This document shows positions 18,494 through 28,090 of a DNA stretch of 64,000 bases, one piece after another. Source of the DNA: Phocaeicola coprophilus (GTDB lineage Bacteria; Bacteroidota; Bacteroidia; Bacteroidales; Bacteroidaceae); assembly GCA_016900015.1 (NCBI GenBank), contig JACJJM010000009.1, positions 1 through 64,000 on the forward strand, read 5' to 3'. The notes beneath the pieces are model-generated. The model worked only from the letters and a program-made list of their open reading frames with translations, was not told the DNA's origin and searched no databases. Both the position numbers and the translations under genes were made by a program. Positions within the stretch are counted from its first letter, which is position 1; each line of letters opens with the position of its first letter.

Positions 18494-18519
18494 CCGTTTT
18501 TTACATTTGGTAAAAACGG
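18494..18519. promoter_or_regulatory. Palindromic operator candidate between SMR and Crp/Fnr genes
   Basis: CCGTTTTTTAC and GTAAAAACGG form an inverted repeat (one extra T) around ATTTG. It lies just upstream of the SMR -7 box (18470-18477) and about 55 bases before the regulator's -7 box TAATTTTG (18574-18581). A dimeric Crp/Fnr protein would suit this symmetry. Confidence 0.5.
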
Positions 18520-18600
18520 ATTTTGCATTTGACAAAAAACAGCCGTTAGCAGCTGTTTCTGTGCGCTATTTTATAATTTTGTACCACAACAAAATGACTT

Positions 18601-19164
18601 ATGGATATAAAGGAAATCATCAACCAGAGATATGCCATGCCGGATGCGTCTTTGGACAAGTTGCGGCAATGCCTGACGGAAGTCTCATACCCAAAAGGAT
18701 TCCAAGTGTTGGAATATGGCAAGATAGAAAAAGACATCTTTTTCATCAAGAAAGGCATTGTCCGCGCCTATACTTCGGTAGAGGGGAAAGAAATTACCTT
18801 TTGGGTCGGCAAGGAAGGGGCGACTATTGTTTCCATGAAAGGATATGTGAATGACGAACCGGGGTATGAAACAATGGAGCTGATGGAAAATTCTGTCTTA
18901 TATGTATTGGAAAGGAAAAAACTGAAAGAGTTATTCTTGAAGGATTTGCACATAGCCAATTGGGGACGGCGTTATGCGGAAATGGAACTGCTTGCTGCCG
19001 AGGAACGGCTGATTTCCATGTTGTCAGCCGTCGCCTCGGAACGATATCACGAGTTGTTGGAGAAAGAGCCTGATTTGTTACAGCGGTTGCCGTTAGGAAG
19101 TATCGCCACCTATTTAGGCATCACACAGGCAAGTTTGAGTAGGATTCGGGCACAAATAAAATGA
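18601..19164 (+). CDS. Crp/Fnr-family transcriptional regulator
   Basis: 187 residues. A cyclic-nucleotide-binding-type beta roll occupies about residues 20-115 (FFIKKGIVRAYTSVEGKEIT FWVGKEG), followed by a dimer helix and a short winged helix-turn-helix with LGSIATYLGITQASLSRIRA at the C-terminus. There is no Cys cluster as in Fnr, and the cAMP-contact residues of Crp are not evident, so the ligand is unknown. It is divergent from the SMR-MFS pair and shares a 156-base promoter region with a palindrome, so it is most simply the local regulator of the efflux genes. It has low GC content and lies inside the mobilizable element. Confidence 0.9.
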   Translation: MDIKEIINQRYAMPDASLDKLRQCLTEVSYPKGFQVLEYGKIEKDIFFIKKGIVRAYTSVEGKEITFWVGKEGATIVSMKGYVNDEPGYETMELMENSVLYVLERKKLKELFLKDLHIANWGRRYAEMELLAAEERLISMLSAVASERYHELLEKEPDLLQRLPLGSIATYLGITQASLSRIRAQIK

Positions 19165-19172
19165 CGTTTCAA

Positions 19173-19235
19173 CCAACTGAGGATAGCAAGCGGTTTTGGT
19201 CTGCCCCAAACACAAACTTGCTATTTTTCCGTTGG
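19173..19235. terminator. Bidirectional hairpin between regulator and relaxase genes
   Basis: ATAGCAAG (19183-19190) pairs with CTTGCTAT (19217-19224); outer arms CCAAC and GTTGG extend the stem. T-rich sequence follows. It lies between two convergent genes. Confidence 0.7.
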
Positions 19236-19241
19236 TATTGT

Positions 19242-20612
19242 TTATAATCCCATGCCCTTGCCTCTCCTAAGCGGTTCAACCGTCCTTTTAACGGATGAGA
19301 ACAGCCTGCCAAACTGCTCCTTGAACCACTCTCCAATCACTTGCCCGTTGATGGCAAGTACAAGCTTGGACTTGTCTTTCGGGTCTTTTACCACTTGGAA
19401 GCTTGCTTCCTCGGTCGTGAACTTCCGCCTGTGCTCTTCCGAATAGAGCTCGCCCTCGTAGAACAGCGGTTTGCCGCTGATGAGCGTGGCAGTCTGCCTT
19501 TCGTTGAAGCCGACTTTAAGGCAGAACTTCTCCATATACACCAGCTCTTGGAACAGCGGAAACCATTTCTTGGCTTTTTGGATAATGGATTTTAGGAATG
19601 ACACTTCCTCTTGGTGTGCGGCTTCCTTGTCTGCCATTTCCCTGCGGTACTTGGCTTGCAGTTCCACCAATTGGCGGCTGTGTTCCTCCTGCTGCCGCTC
19701 CATCTGCTTTTGCAATAATTCGATACTCTCGTCACGGGCGGCAACCTCGCCTTGCAAGGTTCGGTTGTCGGCTTCCAACTCTTTCAGTTTGCCGCTACCC
19801 AAAAGAGAACCTACTTTTGCCACGAGTGCCGCTTTCGCCTCGGTCTTGGCGGCTTCCAGCTTCTCCGACTTGATTTCTTTTTTGACTTCGTCAAGTTCCT
19901 GCTTTGCCTGTTGGCGTTCGGTCTGCAACTGCTGCACGTTGGCTTCAAGCTCTCCCGTCTGCCGTTTCAGGTCACGGTAGTATTGGGCGGTGGTTGTGTG
20001 CCGTGCTTCCGAACCTCGTATGCCACGCTGCAATCCGTACTTCGCCATCGCTGCGGCGTAGCTGTCGTGGTAAGCGACAAGCCTTTCACGGGTCAGGAGG
20101 TCATCGGCACACAAACGCACGGCGTTGGCTTTCTTGCGGTAGGTGCGTTTGCTGTCCGCTTGTTTCTTCTTGGCTTTCCTGCGCTCTCCCGTCACTATCG
20201 GTACGACCGTTGCATGGATGTGCGGCGTGTGTTCGTCCATGTGCAGCACTGCCGAAACGGTGTTCTCCCTGCCGAATGTGCGGTGCAGCCATTGCAGGTT
20301 GTCATCGCACCATTCACCCAGCCTGCCTTCGTCCTGCACTCTCACCATATCTTCATGCGAACCCGAAAGCACGATGCGGATTGCCCGTACTTGGTCGGGA
20401 GTAATTTTTCGTCTGATGCCTGCCGTGTGGATGCGGTGGCTTATCGCTTCGGTGCGGTCTGCCACACCGTCGGGGAACTCCACCAGTTCACGGTTGAGAT
20501 GGGTGCGTGTGGGGTCGGCGTTCTTGGGCATTGTTTTGCGTTCTATGTGGTCGGATGCGCCCGTGTCAGCCGACCCTTTCGCCTTGTTGATTTGGATGCT
20601 TATGTATCCCAT
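19242..20612 (-). CDS. MobV-family (Pre/Mob) relaxase
   Basis: A relaxase that would nick oriT and pilot single-stranded DNA into a conjugation channel supplied by a helper element. The 456-residue protein starts MGYISIQINKAKGSADTGAS; this ATG is chosen over upstream in-frame codons because the family motif begins there. The catalytic domain has the metal-binding histidine motif HMDEHTPHIHATVVPI typical of MobV. Residues about 245-380 form a long coiled coil (QQLQTERQQAKQELDEVKKE), followed by a C-terminal domain of unknown role found in Bacteroides mobilizable elements. It is transcribed away from the candidate oriT at 20691-20734. Confidence 0.93.
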   Translation of the reverse strand: MGYISIQINKAKGSADTGASDHIERKTMPKNADPTRTHLNRELVEFPDGVADRTEAISHRIHTAGIRRKITPDQVRAIRIVLSGSHEDMVRVQDEGRLGEWCDDNLQWLHRTFGRENTVSAVLHMDEHTPHIHATVVPIVTGERRKAKKKQADSKRTYRKKANAVRLCADDLLTRERLVAYHDSYAAAMAKYGLQRGIRGSEARHTTTAQYYRDLKRQTGELEANVQQLQTERQQAKQELDEVKKEIKSEKLEAAKTEAKAALVAKVGSLLGSGKLKELEADNRTLQGEVAARDESIELLQKQMERQQEEHSRQLVELQAKYRREMADKEAAHQEEVSFLKSIIQKAKKWFPLFQELVYMEKFCLKVGFNERQTATLISGKPLFYEGELYSEEHRRKFTTEEASFQVVKDPKDKSKLVLAINGQVIGEWFKEQFGRLFSSVKRTVEPLRRGKGMGL

Positions 20613-20690
20613 GTTTGTTTCTTGTTTTTTTTGTTCTACAAATTGTTTGTCGGTATCCGTCCGCCTGCGGTCGTGCCGCACGGGGCAAAC

Positions 20691-20734
20691 GGGGGTGTCC
20701 AGAGGGGTGTAACCCCGTTGGCTCATTGGGGTGT
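20691..20734. other. Candidate origin of transfer (oriT)
   Basis: GGGGTGT occurs three times in direct orientation at 20692, 20704 and 20728 (spacings 12 and 24), and the second copy forms the inverted repeat GGGGTGTAACCCC. It lies 80 bases upstream of the relaxase start, the usual place for a MobV oriT. The nick site cannot be assigned by eye. Confidence 0.5.
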
Positions 20735-20772
20735 TTTTAGCATTAGCGTCAGCGGTGCGTGAAGAAAACGCC

Positions 20773-21180
20773 CTAATGAGCTATGGCTTTTCGTTCCCAA
20801 AAGCCTGCGGCGGTGTCGGCGATGATGTCGGCGGATGTTGGTCGCCCTTTTCTTTTTGCCAGCCTTGTATGATATTCTGTGCCGTTGTGCCGGCATGATT
20901 GCCTGTCGGCACAACAGCATACAGACAGGGATGGTGTTGCCGTTTCCCCTGCGGACTTGATAAGGGCTGAAATTCCGATGATTTGATGATTGGATAGTCT
21001 AATATACAGACAGCTAATGCAATAACCTTTCATCAGCGTTTCATCAAACCGCTCGCCAAAAGAAAAGCGATGAGCGGCGTTGTGTTGCCTTTCTCTTTTC
21101 ATCAGCCCAATCCTTTTGTTGAGCGTTTGATGAGAATGTAAGTCGCTGTCATTCTTTATGTTTATATATGCTTTCATCAT
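20773..21180 (-). CDS. Doubtful ORF between relaxase and primase; iteron-like repeats inside
   Basis: An open frame of 135 codons (MMKAYINIKNDSDLHSHQT...) whose composition does not look like a folded protein and which I do not recognise. The stretch also holds TTTCATCA in direct orientation at 21028, 21039, 21097 and 21172, with a fifth copy at 21180-21187 at its start. The region may therefore be regulatory or replicative DNA rather than a gene. It begins 12 bases after the primase pseudogene stop. Kept as an uncertain feature. Confidence 0.2.
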   Translation of the reverse strand: MMKAYINIKNDSDLHSHQTLNKRIGLMKRERQHNAAHRFSFGERFDETLMKGYCISCLYIRLSNHQIIGISALIKSAGETATPSLSVCCCADRQSCRHNGTEYHTRLAKRKGRPTSADIIADTAAGFWERKAIAH

Positions 21181-21192
21181 TTCATCAAAATA

Positions 21193-22380
21193 TCAGAGTG
21201 TTTCCAACTGTTCCTTGCTTACCAGATAGTAGCGTCCAATCCTCCTGACGGGCGAGTAACGGCATTCACGGTTGTAGTCGTATTGGTAGGTGGTGTAGGA
21301 AAGCGAATTGGATGCAGGGGTAAGCTTCCAGCATTCCTGCACCACTTTCCGAACCTGCGACTTCTCCACCTTTACTTGCGAGCAGACGAGCAACGGGATA
21401 ATATCATTGAGGCAAAAAGAAACAGAACTGACGCCCACGCTTGCCATGATGTCGAGCAGGAGTTCCGTCATTTCTATCTCCAAACGGTTGCGGTTGCTTC
21501 GGATAATCTTCCGCAGGGCTTCCGTCTCCAGCAGCTTCGGGTTGAACCACATTCGGCTTTCTTTTTCGGTGGATAGCTGCCGGTGTTGCAGGAAATGAAG
21601 AAAAGCGGGTATCTCCGCTTTCAGTTTTTGCAGGAAGTCGGTATCATCATTCCGTAGCGGCACAATCTTCCGCACCCAATAGCGTGTTTCACCTGCGTCA
21701 ATGATAACGGGCAGATGCTCGTTGTTGGAGCACAACACGAACTTGGCGAAGAAGCCTATCTCGTCACGGTCTTTGCCTTTCGCCTCCACCTTGTAGGATA
21801 GTGTGGTGCTGAGGTTCTTCAACCGTTCGCTGTCCTCACGGCGGTTGAGCAGCACCTCGTCCACCATGATGAGCAGCTTGCCCGCCCAGTCGGAATTGAA
21901 CTGGCTGCGGAAGTCCTCGTTGGTGTTGAACGTCACGTTGTTCTGGAATACGGCTTTCAGGAAGTTCAGGAACGTGCTTTTGCCCGTATTCCTCTCTTCG
22001 GACACGAGCAACAGGATGGGCAGCTTCTGAACGGGATACAGATACAGCAGTTGCAGGTAGTCCATGCCCATACTGTTCGCCGAAGATGTGTTCCACCAAC
22101 GAGCGAATGCAGGGGAAATCGCCCGGCACGGGAACATGGCTTATCGGCTCGTAGAGGTTGAGGAACTTGCCGACTACGGGCTGGTAGCCTACATGGTCGG
22201 GTACGGTGCAGAAGCCGTCATACTTCGGGATGCCCGCCATGTAGTCCTTGCCGTAGTCCTGTCGCAGGGTCTCGGCGTTCCATGCGATGCGTCTCCTCAC
22301 ATAGCCGCCGTCAATGCGGGCTGGTTCACAATCTTGTAGAGCGTGGTGCCTACACGGATAAATTCTTCTTTCTTTTCCAT
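21193..22380 (-). pseudogene. Primase/helicase-like protein (DUF5906-type) with two frameshifts
   Basis: Read as one gene, the product starts MEKKEEFIRVGTTLYKIVNQ P at 22380, but the frame runs into TGA unless one base is restored in the CCC run near 22319-22321, after which RIDGGYVRRRIAWNAETLRQ follows. A second frame change near 22075-22085 (after HIFGEQYG) leads to GMDYLQLLYLYPVQKLPILL and the Walker A region SEERNTGKSTFLNF. The remaining 300 residues are open and include MVDEVLLNRRED (Walker B-like) and a C-terminal winged domain. Such ATPases are thought to drive replication of mobilizable elements. Either the gene is dead or the two sites are sequencing errors. Confidence 0.75.
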
Positions 22381-22436
22381 GTTTCAAATATAGGTTTTAG
22401 TGCCGCCGACACCTTGTCGGCAGGTGGATTAAACAT

Positions 22437-22500
22437 GGTTGCAAAGCTACGGCAGGACGGCTAAAACCTTGATATGTAAAACTATGCAGAACGGCGCAAA
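22437..22500 (-). promoter_or_regulatory. Duplicated 64-bp promoter block, copy upstream of the primase gene
   Basis: Matches 24264-24327 without gaps at about 47 of 64 positions. On the minus strand it contains the -7 box TAGCTTTG (22442-22449), a conserved TCAAGGTTT block at the -30 region, and a conserved distal block TTTGCGCCG.TCTGC. It ends 57 bases before the primase start. Confidence 0.7.
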
Positions 22501-22561
22501 AGAAACCGACGGATAAGAAAATGCAGTAAGATGGACAATATCAGTCATCAAAAGGCGAAAA

Positions 22562-22601
22562 GAAAAAGCCCGAAGAAGCGGAAAATGGTACTTCTTCGGG
22601 C
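22562..22601 (-). terminator. Terminator of the integrase operon
   Basis: GCCCGAAGAAG and CTTCTTCGGGC form an 11-bp perfect stem (22568-22578 with 22591-22601). On the minus strand it is followed by TTTTTCTTTTC. It ends the int plus 123-codon ORF transcript. Confidence 0.9.
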
Positions 22602-22651
22602 AGACTTGGATTGTGTGAGTGCATGGGCGTAGTGACACGCAACCGCACTCG

Positions 22652-23023
22652 CTAACACTTACACGATATGCTGTTACCTAACGAAAGCCAAAGCATTTGT
22701 CTGTCTTTTCGCAAGCACAGCCTTTCCAGCAAGACATTACGCACTCTTGCGGCATTGGATGTGTTGATACGGAAAGCCAGTGCCATTACCATTGGCAGCG
22801 CATACACTTCCAAATAATAACCGTTTGGCAGCCTGATGCGCCTTTCCACTTCGCAAGATTGCAACACTCCGCTCCTATACACGGCTCGGACAGCGGCACG
22901 GAGTGTCGGGGCGATTACATCAAACAGCGTTACCAACTCCATTTCGCTCATCCACACATTGGCTATATCGGACGGTACGGCAACCCTGCCGCTTCCGTCC
23001 ATCGTGATTGTTGCCCGTTTCAT
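22652..23023 (-). CDS. Hypothetical protein coupled to the integrase
   Basis: A 123-residue protein I do not recognise (MKRATITMDGSGRVAVPSDI ANVWMSEMELVTLF...). The opening resembles the beta-strand style of AbrB/SpoVT-like N-termini (ITMDGSGRVAVP), but the remainder, with IRLPNGYYLEVYALPMVMAL AF, does not clearly continue that fold. It overlaps the integrase stop by four bases (ATGA), so translation is probably coupled, and a strong terminator follows. A role in recombination control, such as a directionality factor, would fit its place but is only inference. Confidence 0.75.
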   Translation of the reverse strand: MKRATITMDGSGRVAVPSDIANVWMSEMELVTLFDVIAPTLRAAVRAVYRSGVLQSCEVERRIRLPNGYYLEVYALPMVMALAFRINTSNAARVRNVLLERLCLRKDRQMLWLSLGNSISCKC

Positions 23024-24249
23024 ATCCCTGCCACCTTGATGTTACCGAATGACTTGCTCAACTTGTCGCCCAGCATCGTGAGGTCGTTATCCAGCTTCTC
23101 CACGGTTATCTTCGCATAGATTTGGGTCGTTTCGATGTTCGTATGTCCCAAAATGCGGTTTACGCTCTCTATCGGCATACCCTTGCAGAGAGCCAGGGTT
23201 GCGAATCCATGACGTGAGCAATGGAAGCTGATGTCCTTATTCACGCCGCATTCCCGTATCATCTTCTTCAACGGTTTGCAGATTGACCAATAGTTCAGAT
23301 TGGGGAATACCAAGTCGTTTTCTTGGAACGGTCGGTAACGCTCGATTATCTGCAAGGGGATGTCCAGCAGCTTTACTTGGAAAGGTACGCCCGTCTTGTG
23401 ACGCTTGGAGATAATCCATTTCTCGCCGTTCACCTCCACGATTCGGTCGTTGGTCAGTTCCTTGATGTCCACGAAAGAAAGGGCGGTGAAGCTCGCAAAC
23501 ACGAACAGGTCACGGATGTATGCCAGCTTCGGGTCTGCGAACTCGTGCGTCATTACCGCCTTCAACTCATCCTCCGTCAAAAACTCACGCTCCTTGACAT
23601 TCGGGCTGATGTGGAACTGCGCAAACGGGTTTCTCGGTATCAGACCGTTGAAGTGCGCACGCATCACCACACCTTTCAGCCACATGCACTTTTCCCATAT
23701 CGTGCCGTTGCGCAATCCCGCTTCCGTGGAGAGATAGACCGTAAACTCCTTGATGAAGTCGGGCGTAAGCTCCAGCATCGACATGTCGCTGCGCTTGTAG
23801 AACGACTTGATGAACGCCGCCACATAGTTCCTTGCCACTACCCTTGACTGGTAAGTCGCCAGTTTCCTGTCCTTGCCGACACGCTTCTTGAACACCTCGT
23901 TCTCACGGTCGAAGGCTTTGAGCAGCGTTTCATACTCGCCGCCTATGCCCTGATAGGCGTTGCGTACCATCTCTGCCGTCACAAACGCCTCACGGTCGGA
24001 TATGCGCTGGTAGTGCTTGATGATTTGCGCCTTGATGTTGTCAAGCGCAAGGTTCGTTTCCCTTGCCTCCAAACTCTTGCCTTTGGCACGGTTGCCCTTT
24101 GCATCCCAAAGTTCTTTTGAGATGCTCCGCTTGCAACTGAACTGCGCCACCGTTCCGTTGATTGTAACCCGTCCCATGATGGGGACAGTTCCATTCTTCT
24201 CCTTGCTGCCGTTCGCATAGAACAGCACGCGAAATGTGCTCCTTGTCAT
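23020..24249 (-). CDS. Tyrosine recombinase / integrase of a mobilizable element
   Basis: A 409-residue site-specific recombinase. An N-terminal arm-type binding region (FRVLFYANGSKEKNGTVPIM GRV), a SAM-like core-binding domain (about 110-210) and a catalytic domain with K in ISKRHKTGVPF, HCSRHGFATL (H-x-x-R) and GHTNIETTQIYAKIT with the nucleophile Tyr are visible. The position of the first catalytic Arg reads TALSFVDIKEL, with Ser in place of Arg, as in the CTnDOT-type Bacteroides integrases. The gene lies next to the candidate attachment site at 24361-24384, the usual layout, and is preceded by a -7 box TAGTTTTG (24269-24276). Confidence 0.95.
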   Translation of the reverse strand: MTRSTFRVLFYANGSKEKNGTVPIMGRVTINGTVAQFSCKRSISKELWDAKGNRAKGKSLEARETNLALDNIKAQIIKHYQRISDREAFVTAEMVRNAYQGIGGEYETLLKAFDRENEVFKKRVGKDRKLATYQSRVVARNYVAAFIKSFYKRSDMSMLELTPDFIKEFTVYLSTEAGLRNGTIWEKCMWLKGVVMRAHFNGLIPRNPFAQFHISPNVKEREFLTEDELKAVMTHEFADPKLAYIRDLFVFASFTALSFVDIKELTNDRIVEVNGEKWIISKRHKTGVPFQVKLLDIPLQIIERYRPFQENDLVFPNLNYWSICKPLKKMIRECGVNKDISFHCSRHGFATLALCKGMPIESVNRILGHTNIETTQIYAKITVEKLDNDLTMLGDKLSKSFGNIKVAGI

Positions 24250-24263
24250 ACTCGTTCTTTTTT

Positions 24264-24327
24264 GGTTGCAAAACTATAAATCAACGAGTTAAACCTTGAC
24301 AAGCAAACCTACGCAGAGCGGCGCAAA
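24264..24327 (-). promoter_or_regulatory. Duplicated 64-bp promoter block, copy upstream of the integrase
   Basis: Partner of 22437-22500. On the minus strand its -7 box is TAGTTTTG (24269-24276), with TCAAGGTTT at the same 17-base spacing as in the other copy and the same distal block. It ends 15 bases before the integrase start. Confidence 0.7.
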
Positions 24328-24360
24328 CGGAACGGTGACTGTTAAATCTGCATTTCTGAC

Positions 24361-24384
24361 GGGTAACGATTAGGAAACCGTTCT
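24361..24384 (+). repeat. Candidate right attachment site
   Basis: Starts GGGTAACGATTAGG and ends AACCGTTCT; pairs with 16774-16797 in direct orientation. It lies 112 bases upstream of the integrase start and about 130 bases before the gyrB -7 box. Confidence 0.6.
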
Positions 24385-24488
24385 CTTTCTCCAATCCGCT
24401 TTGAAACGCTATTCAGCCCTCTATTCAGCTTCCGCGATTTTCTCCTAACTACTTAATTCACAGATTACATTGCGTTAATATGCCGAAT

Positions 24489-24523
24489 TTTGGAGGTTTT
24501 TCCATAGATTTATAGTAAATTTG
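24489..24523 (+). promoter_or_regulatory. Promoter of gyrB
   Basis: -7 box TAAATTTG (24516-24523) with TTTG at 24489-24492. The 23-base spacer is a little longer than usual. The gyrB ATG is 26 bases downstream. Confidence 0.6.
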
Positions 24524-24545
24524 TCCGTTATTTATAGGACAATAA

Positions 24546-26513
<1,968 letters not shown>

Positions 26514-26539
26514 GGGAGCGGCCGATATAAAAACAAAAG

Positions 26540-26580
26540 CAGGTGACAATCTCACACGGAGGTTGTCACCTGTTTTGTTT
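26540..26580. terminator. Bidirectional terminator after gyrB
   Basis: CAGGTGACAA / TTGTCACCTG (26540-26549 with 26563-26572), flanked by AAAACAAAAG on the left and TTTTGTTT on the right. It serves gyrB and the convergent GIN-domain gene. Confidence 0.88.
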
Positions 26581-26594
26581 ATCGGGCATTTGCA

Positions 26595-27338
26595 TCATCT
26601 TGACTCCAGCGAGCCGACGCCTCTTTTCGACTGGCTCAGCACACGGGGATTGCCGTAGTAGACCACGTCTCCCACGCCCCGCGACTCTATGCGGATGGTC
26701 TCGGTGGCATGGCAGGTGAGGTCGCCCACACCGTTGTGTTGCAGTTCGACGTCCTCTGCCTTGAGCTCTTTGGCGTTCACGTCTCCCACACCTTTTGACT
26801 TGTATTCAGCCGTCTTGGCTTTGCCCGAGAGGGTCAGGCTGCCCACACCGGCATTGTTGACAGTCAGGCGTTCGCATGCGATGTTCTTGAGCTGCACGTC
26901 TCCCACGCCGTTGTTGTCTATGGCCAGGCTGGATGTCTTCAGGGGCGAAGTCGTACGGAAGTTGCCCACACCGTGGTTAGAGATGCGCGTGAGAGTTGGT
27001 GCGGCAATCTTTATCTCCAAGCCTTTGCCCACGCGCTTGTTTCCTATCCGGCGTGTGTTCACCCGTAACACACCATCGTGCGACTCGATGACGACGAAGG
27101 GCAGGAAGTTTTCCGGGCCGATGGCCTCCACTTTCACTTTGTCTGACTGCGAGAAGGACACATTGGCCACTCCGTTGACCTCGATGGCTTCGAACGGTGC
27201 GACGTAATAGCTTTTCTTTGTCTTTTCCTTGCTGGGAGCTTCCTGGGTGGTCTGGTCGCTAAAAGTGCGGCAACTCTGGGCGCTGCTCAGAAATGTGGCC
27301 GACAGCAACCCGATGACGATGATGTGTAGTGTTCGCAT
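26595..27338 (-). CDS. Head GIN domain (DUF2807) lipoprotein
   Basis: A 247-residue exported protein. The start at 27338 gives MRTLHIIVIGLLSATFLSSA QSC, a lipoprotein-type signal with Cys after AQS. The body is a right-handed beta-helix-like GIN domain (DUF2807), seen as regularly spaced motifs of the type NHGVGNF, NNGVGDV, NAGVGSL, SKGVGDV, HNGVGDL, SRGVGDV and KRGVGSL, roughly 20 residues apart. These domains are common in Bacteroidota surface and periplasmic proteins; the function is unknown. Monocistronic, and convergent with gyrB at a shared terminator. Confidence 0.88.
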   Translation of the reverse strand: MRTLHIIVIGLLSATFLSSAQSCRTFSDQTTQEAPSKEKTKKSYYVAPFEAIEVNGVANVSFSQSDKVKVEAIGPENFLPFVVIESHDGVLRVNTRRIGNKRVGKGLEIKIAAPTLTRISNHGVGNFRTTSPLKTSSLAIDNNGVGDVQLKNIACERLTVNNAGVGSLTLSGKAKTAEYKSKGVGDVNAKELKAEDVELQHNGVGDLTCHATETIRIESRGVGDVVYYGNPRVLSQSKRGVGSLESR

Positions 27339-27446
27339 AGTTGTTTCCTTTCTTAAGAGCATTTGTAGATTAGACGCTATAAAGTAAGAAAAAAGTTGTG
27401 AGACTGGCACGCTTTTTATCCGGAAATTTTCAGCGGCGGAAACTTC

Positions 27447-28028
27447 TCAGAGATAGCCTTGTTTCTTCAGTTCGTCGGCAGCTGTTTCCAGTTCGGCATA
27501 CCAGGCTTCGCCAAATTTGCGTGTCAGGGGCTCTTTAAGAAATTTGTAGACGGGGACGTCTTCTTTCTCCCCCAGTAGCACAGCCGCCCGGCATACGCTC
27601 CAGCGGTGGTAGTTCAGGGCTTTGTAAGGGCCGTAGTGTCCCACGCGGATGGGGTAGAGGTGGCAGGAGATAGGTTTGTAGAAGTTGGTTTTTCCTTCGC
27701 GGTATGCTTTTTCGATGGCGCAACAGCAGCATCCCCGCTCGTCATAGCAGGTAAACACACAGTCTTTCCCGTTCACGATGGAGGTCACCAGTTCACCGTC
27801 GCGGTCGGGATAGACCACGCCTTGACGGTCGATGACTTCGCGGGCGGCTGGCGAGAGGTCGTCCCACACGACGGGGAGTACCTCTTCCAGCCGGGCTACT
27901 TCGTCCAGTTCCACGGGTGCACCTGCATCGCCTTCCACGCAACACTCGCCTTTGCAGGCGTCCAAGTCACAGAGGAATTTCTCGCGAAAAATGTCAAGGC
28001 TCACGATTACGTCTTGAATCTGTATCAT
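27447..28028 (-). CDS. DUF3109 family protein, Cys-rich
   Basis: A 193-residue cytosolic protein. The start at 28028 (MIQIQDVIVSLDIFREKFLC) is preferred over an upstream ATG at 28061 because the conserved family sequence begins there. Cysteines are arranged as CDLDACKGECC near the N-terminus, CVFTCYDERGCCCC in the middle and CHLYP and C later, reminiscent of the YkgJ-type zinc- or iron-chelating proteins, and DUF3109 is probably related. Function unknown. It lies downstream of the TonB receptor, in the same direction. Confidence 0.9.
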   Translation of the reverse strand: MIQIQDVIVSLDIFREKFLCDLDACKGECCVEGDAGAPVELDEVARLEEVLPVVWDDLSPAAREVIDRQGVVYPDRDGELVTSIVNGKDCVFTCYDERGCCCCAIEKAYREGKTNFYKPISCHLYPIRVGHYGPYKALNYHRWSVCRAAVLLGEKEDVPVYKFLKEPLTRKFGEAWYAELETAADELKKQGYL

Positions 28029-28090
28029 ATAGTTATCTTTGGTTACATTAACAGGATGCAAAGATAGTGGTGTTTCAAGGATTTTGCGGC

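Larger units (their letters stand above)
16774..24384. mobile_element. Putative integrative mobilizable element (about 7.6 kb)
   Basis: The segment is bounded by 24-bp direct repeats identical at 20 of 24 positions (16774-16797 and 24361-24384). It contains, right to left, a tyrosine recombinase, a small ORF, a primase/helicase pseudogene, a candidate oriT, a MobV relaxase and an efflux cassette of three genes. No conjugation (tra) genes are present, so transfer would need a helper. Both flanking chromosomal genes (GH3 and gyrB) are intact. The ends are inferred from the repeats alone. Confidence 0.7.

Noticed and set aside
20773-21180. A confident gene call for the 135-codon frame
   Set aside because: Kept only as a doubtful feature, because the composition is irregular and the stretch holds iteron-like repeats; no family is recognised.
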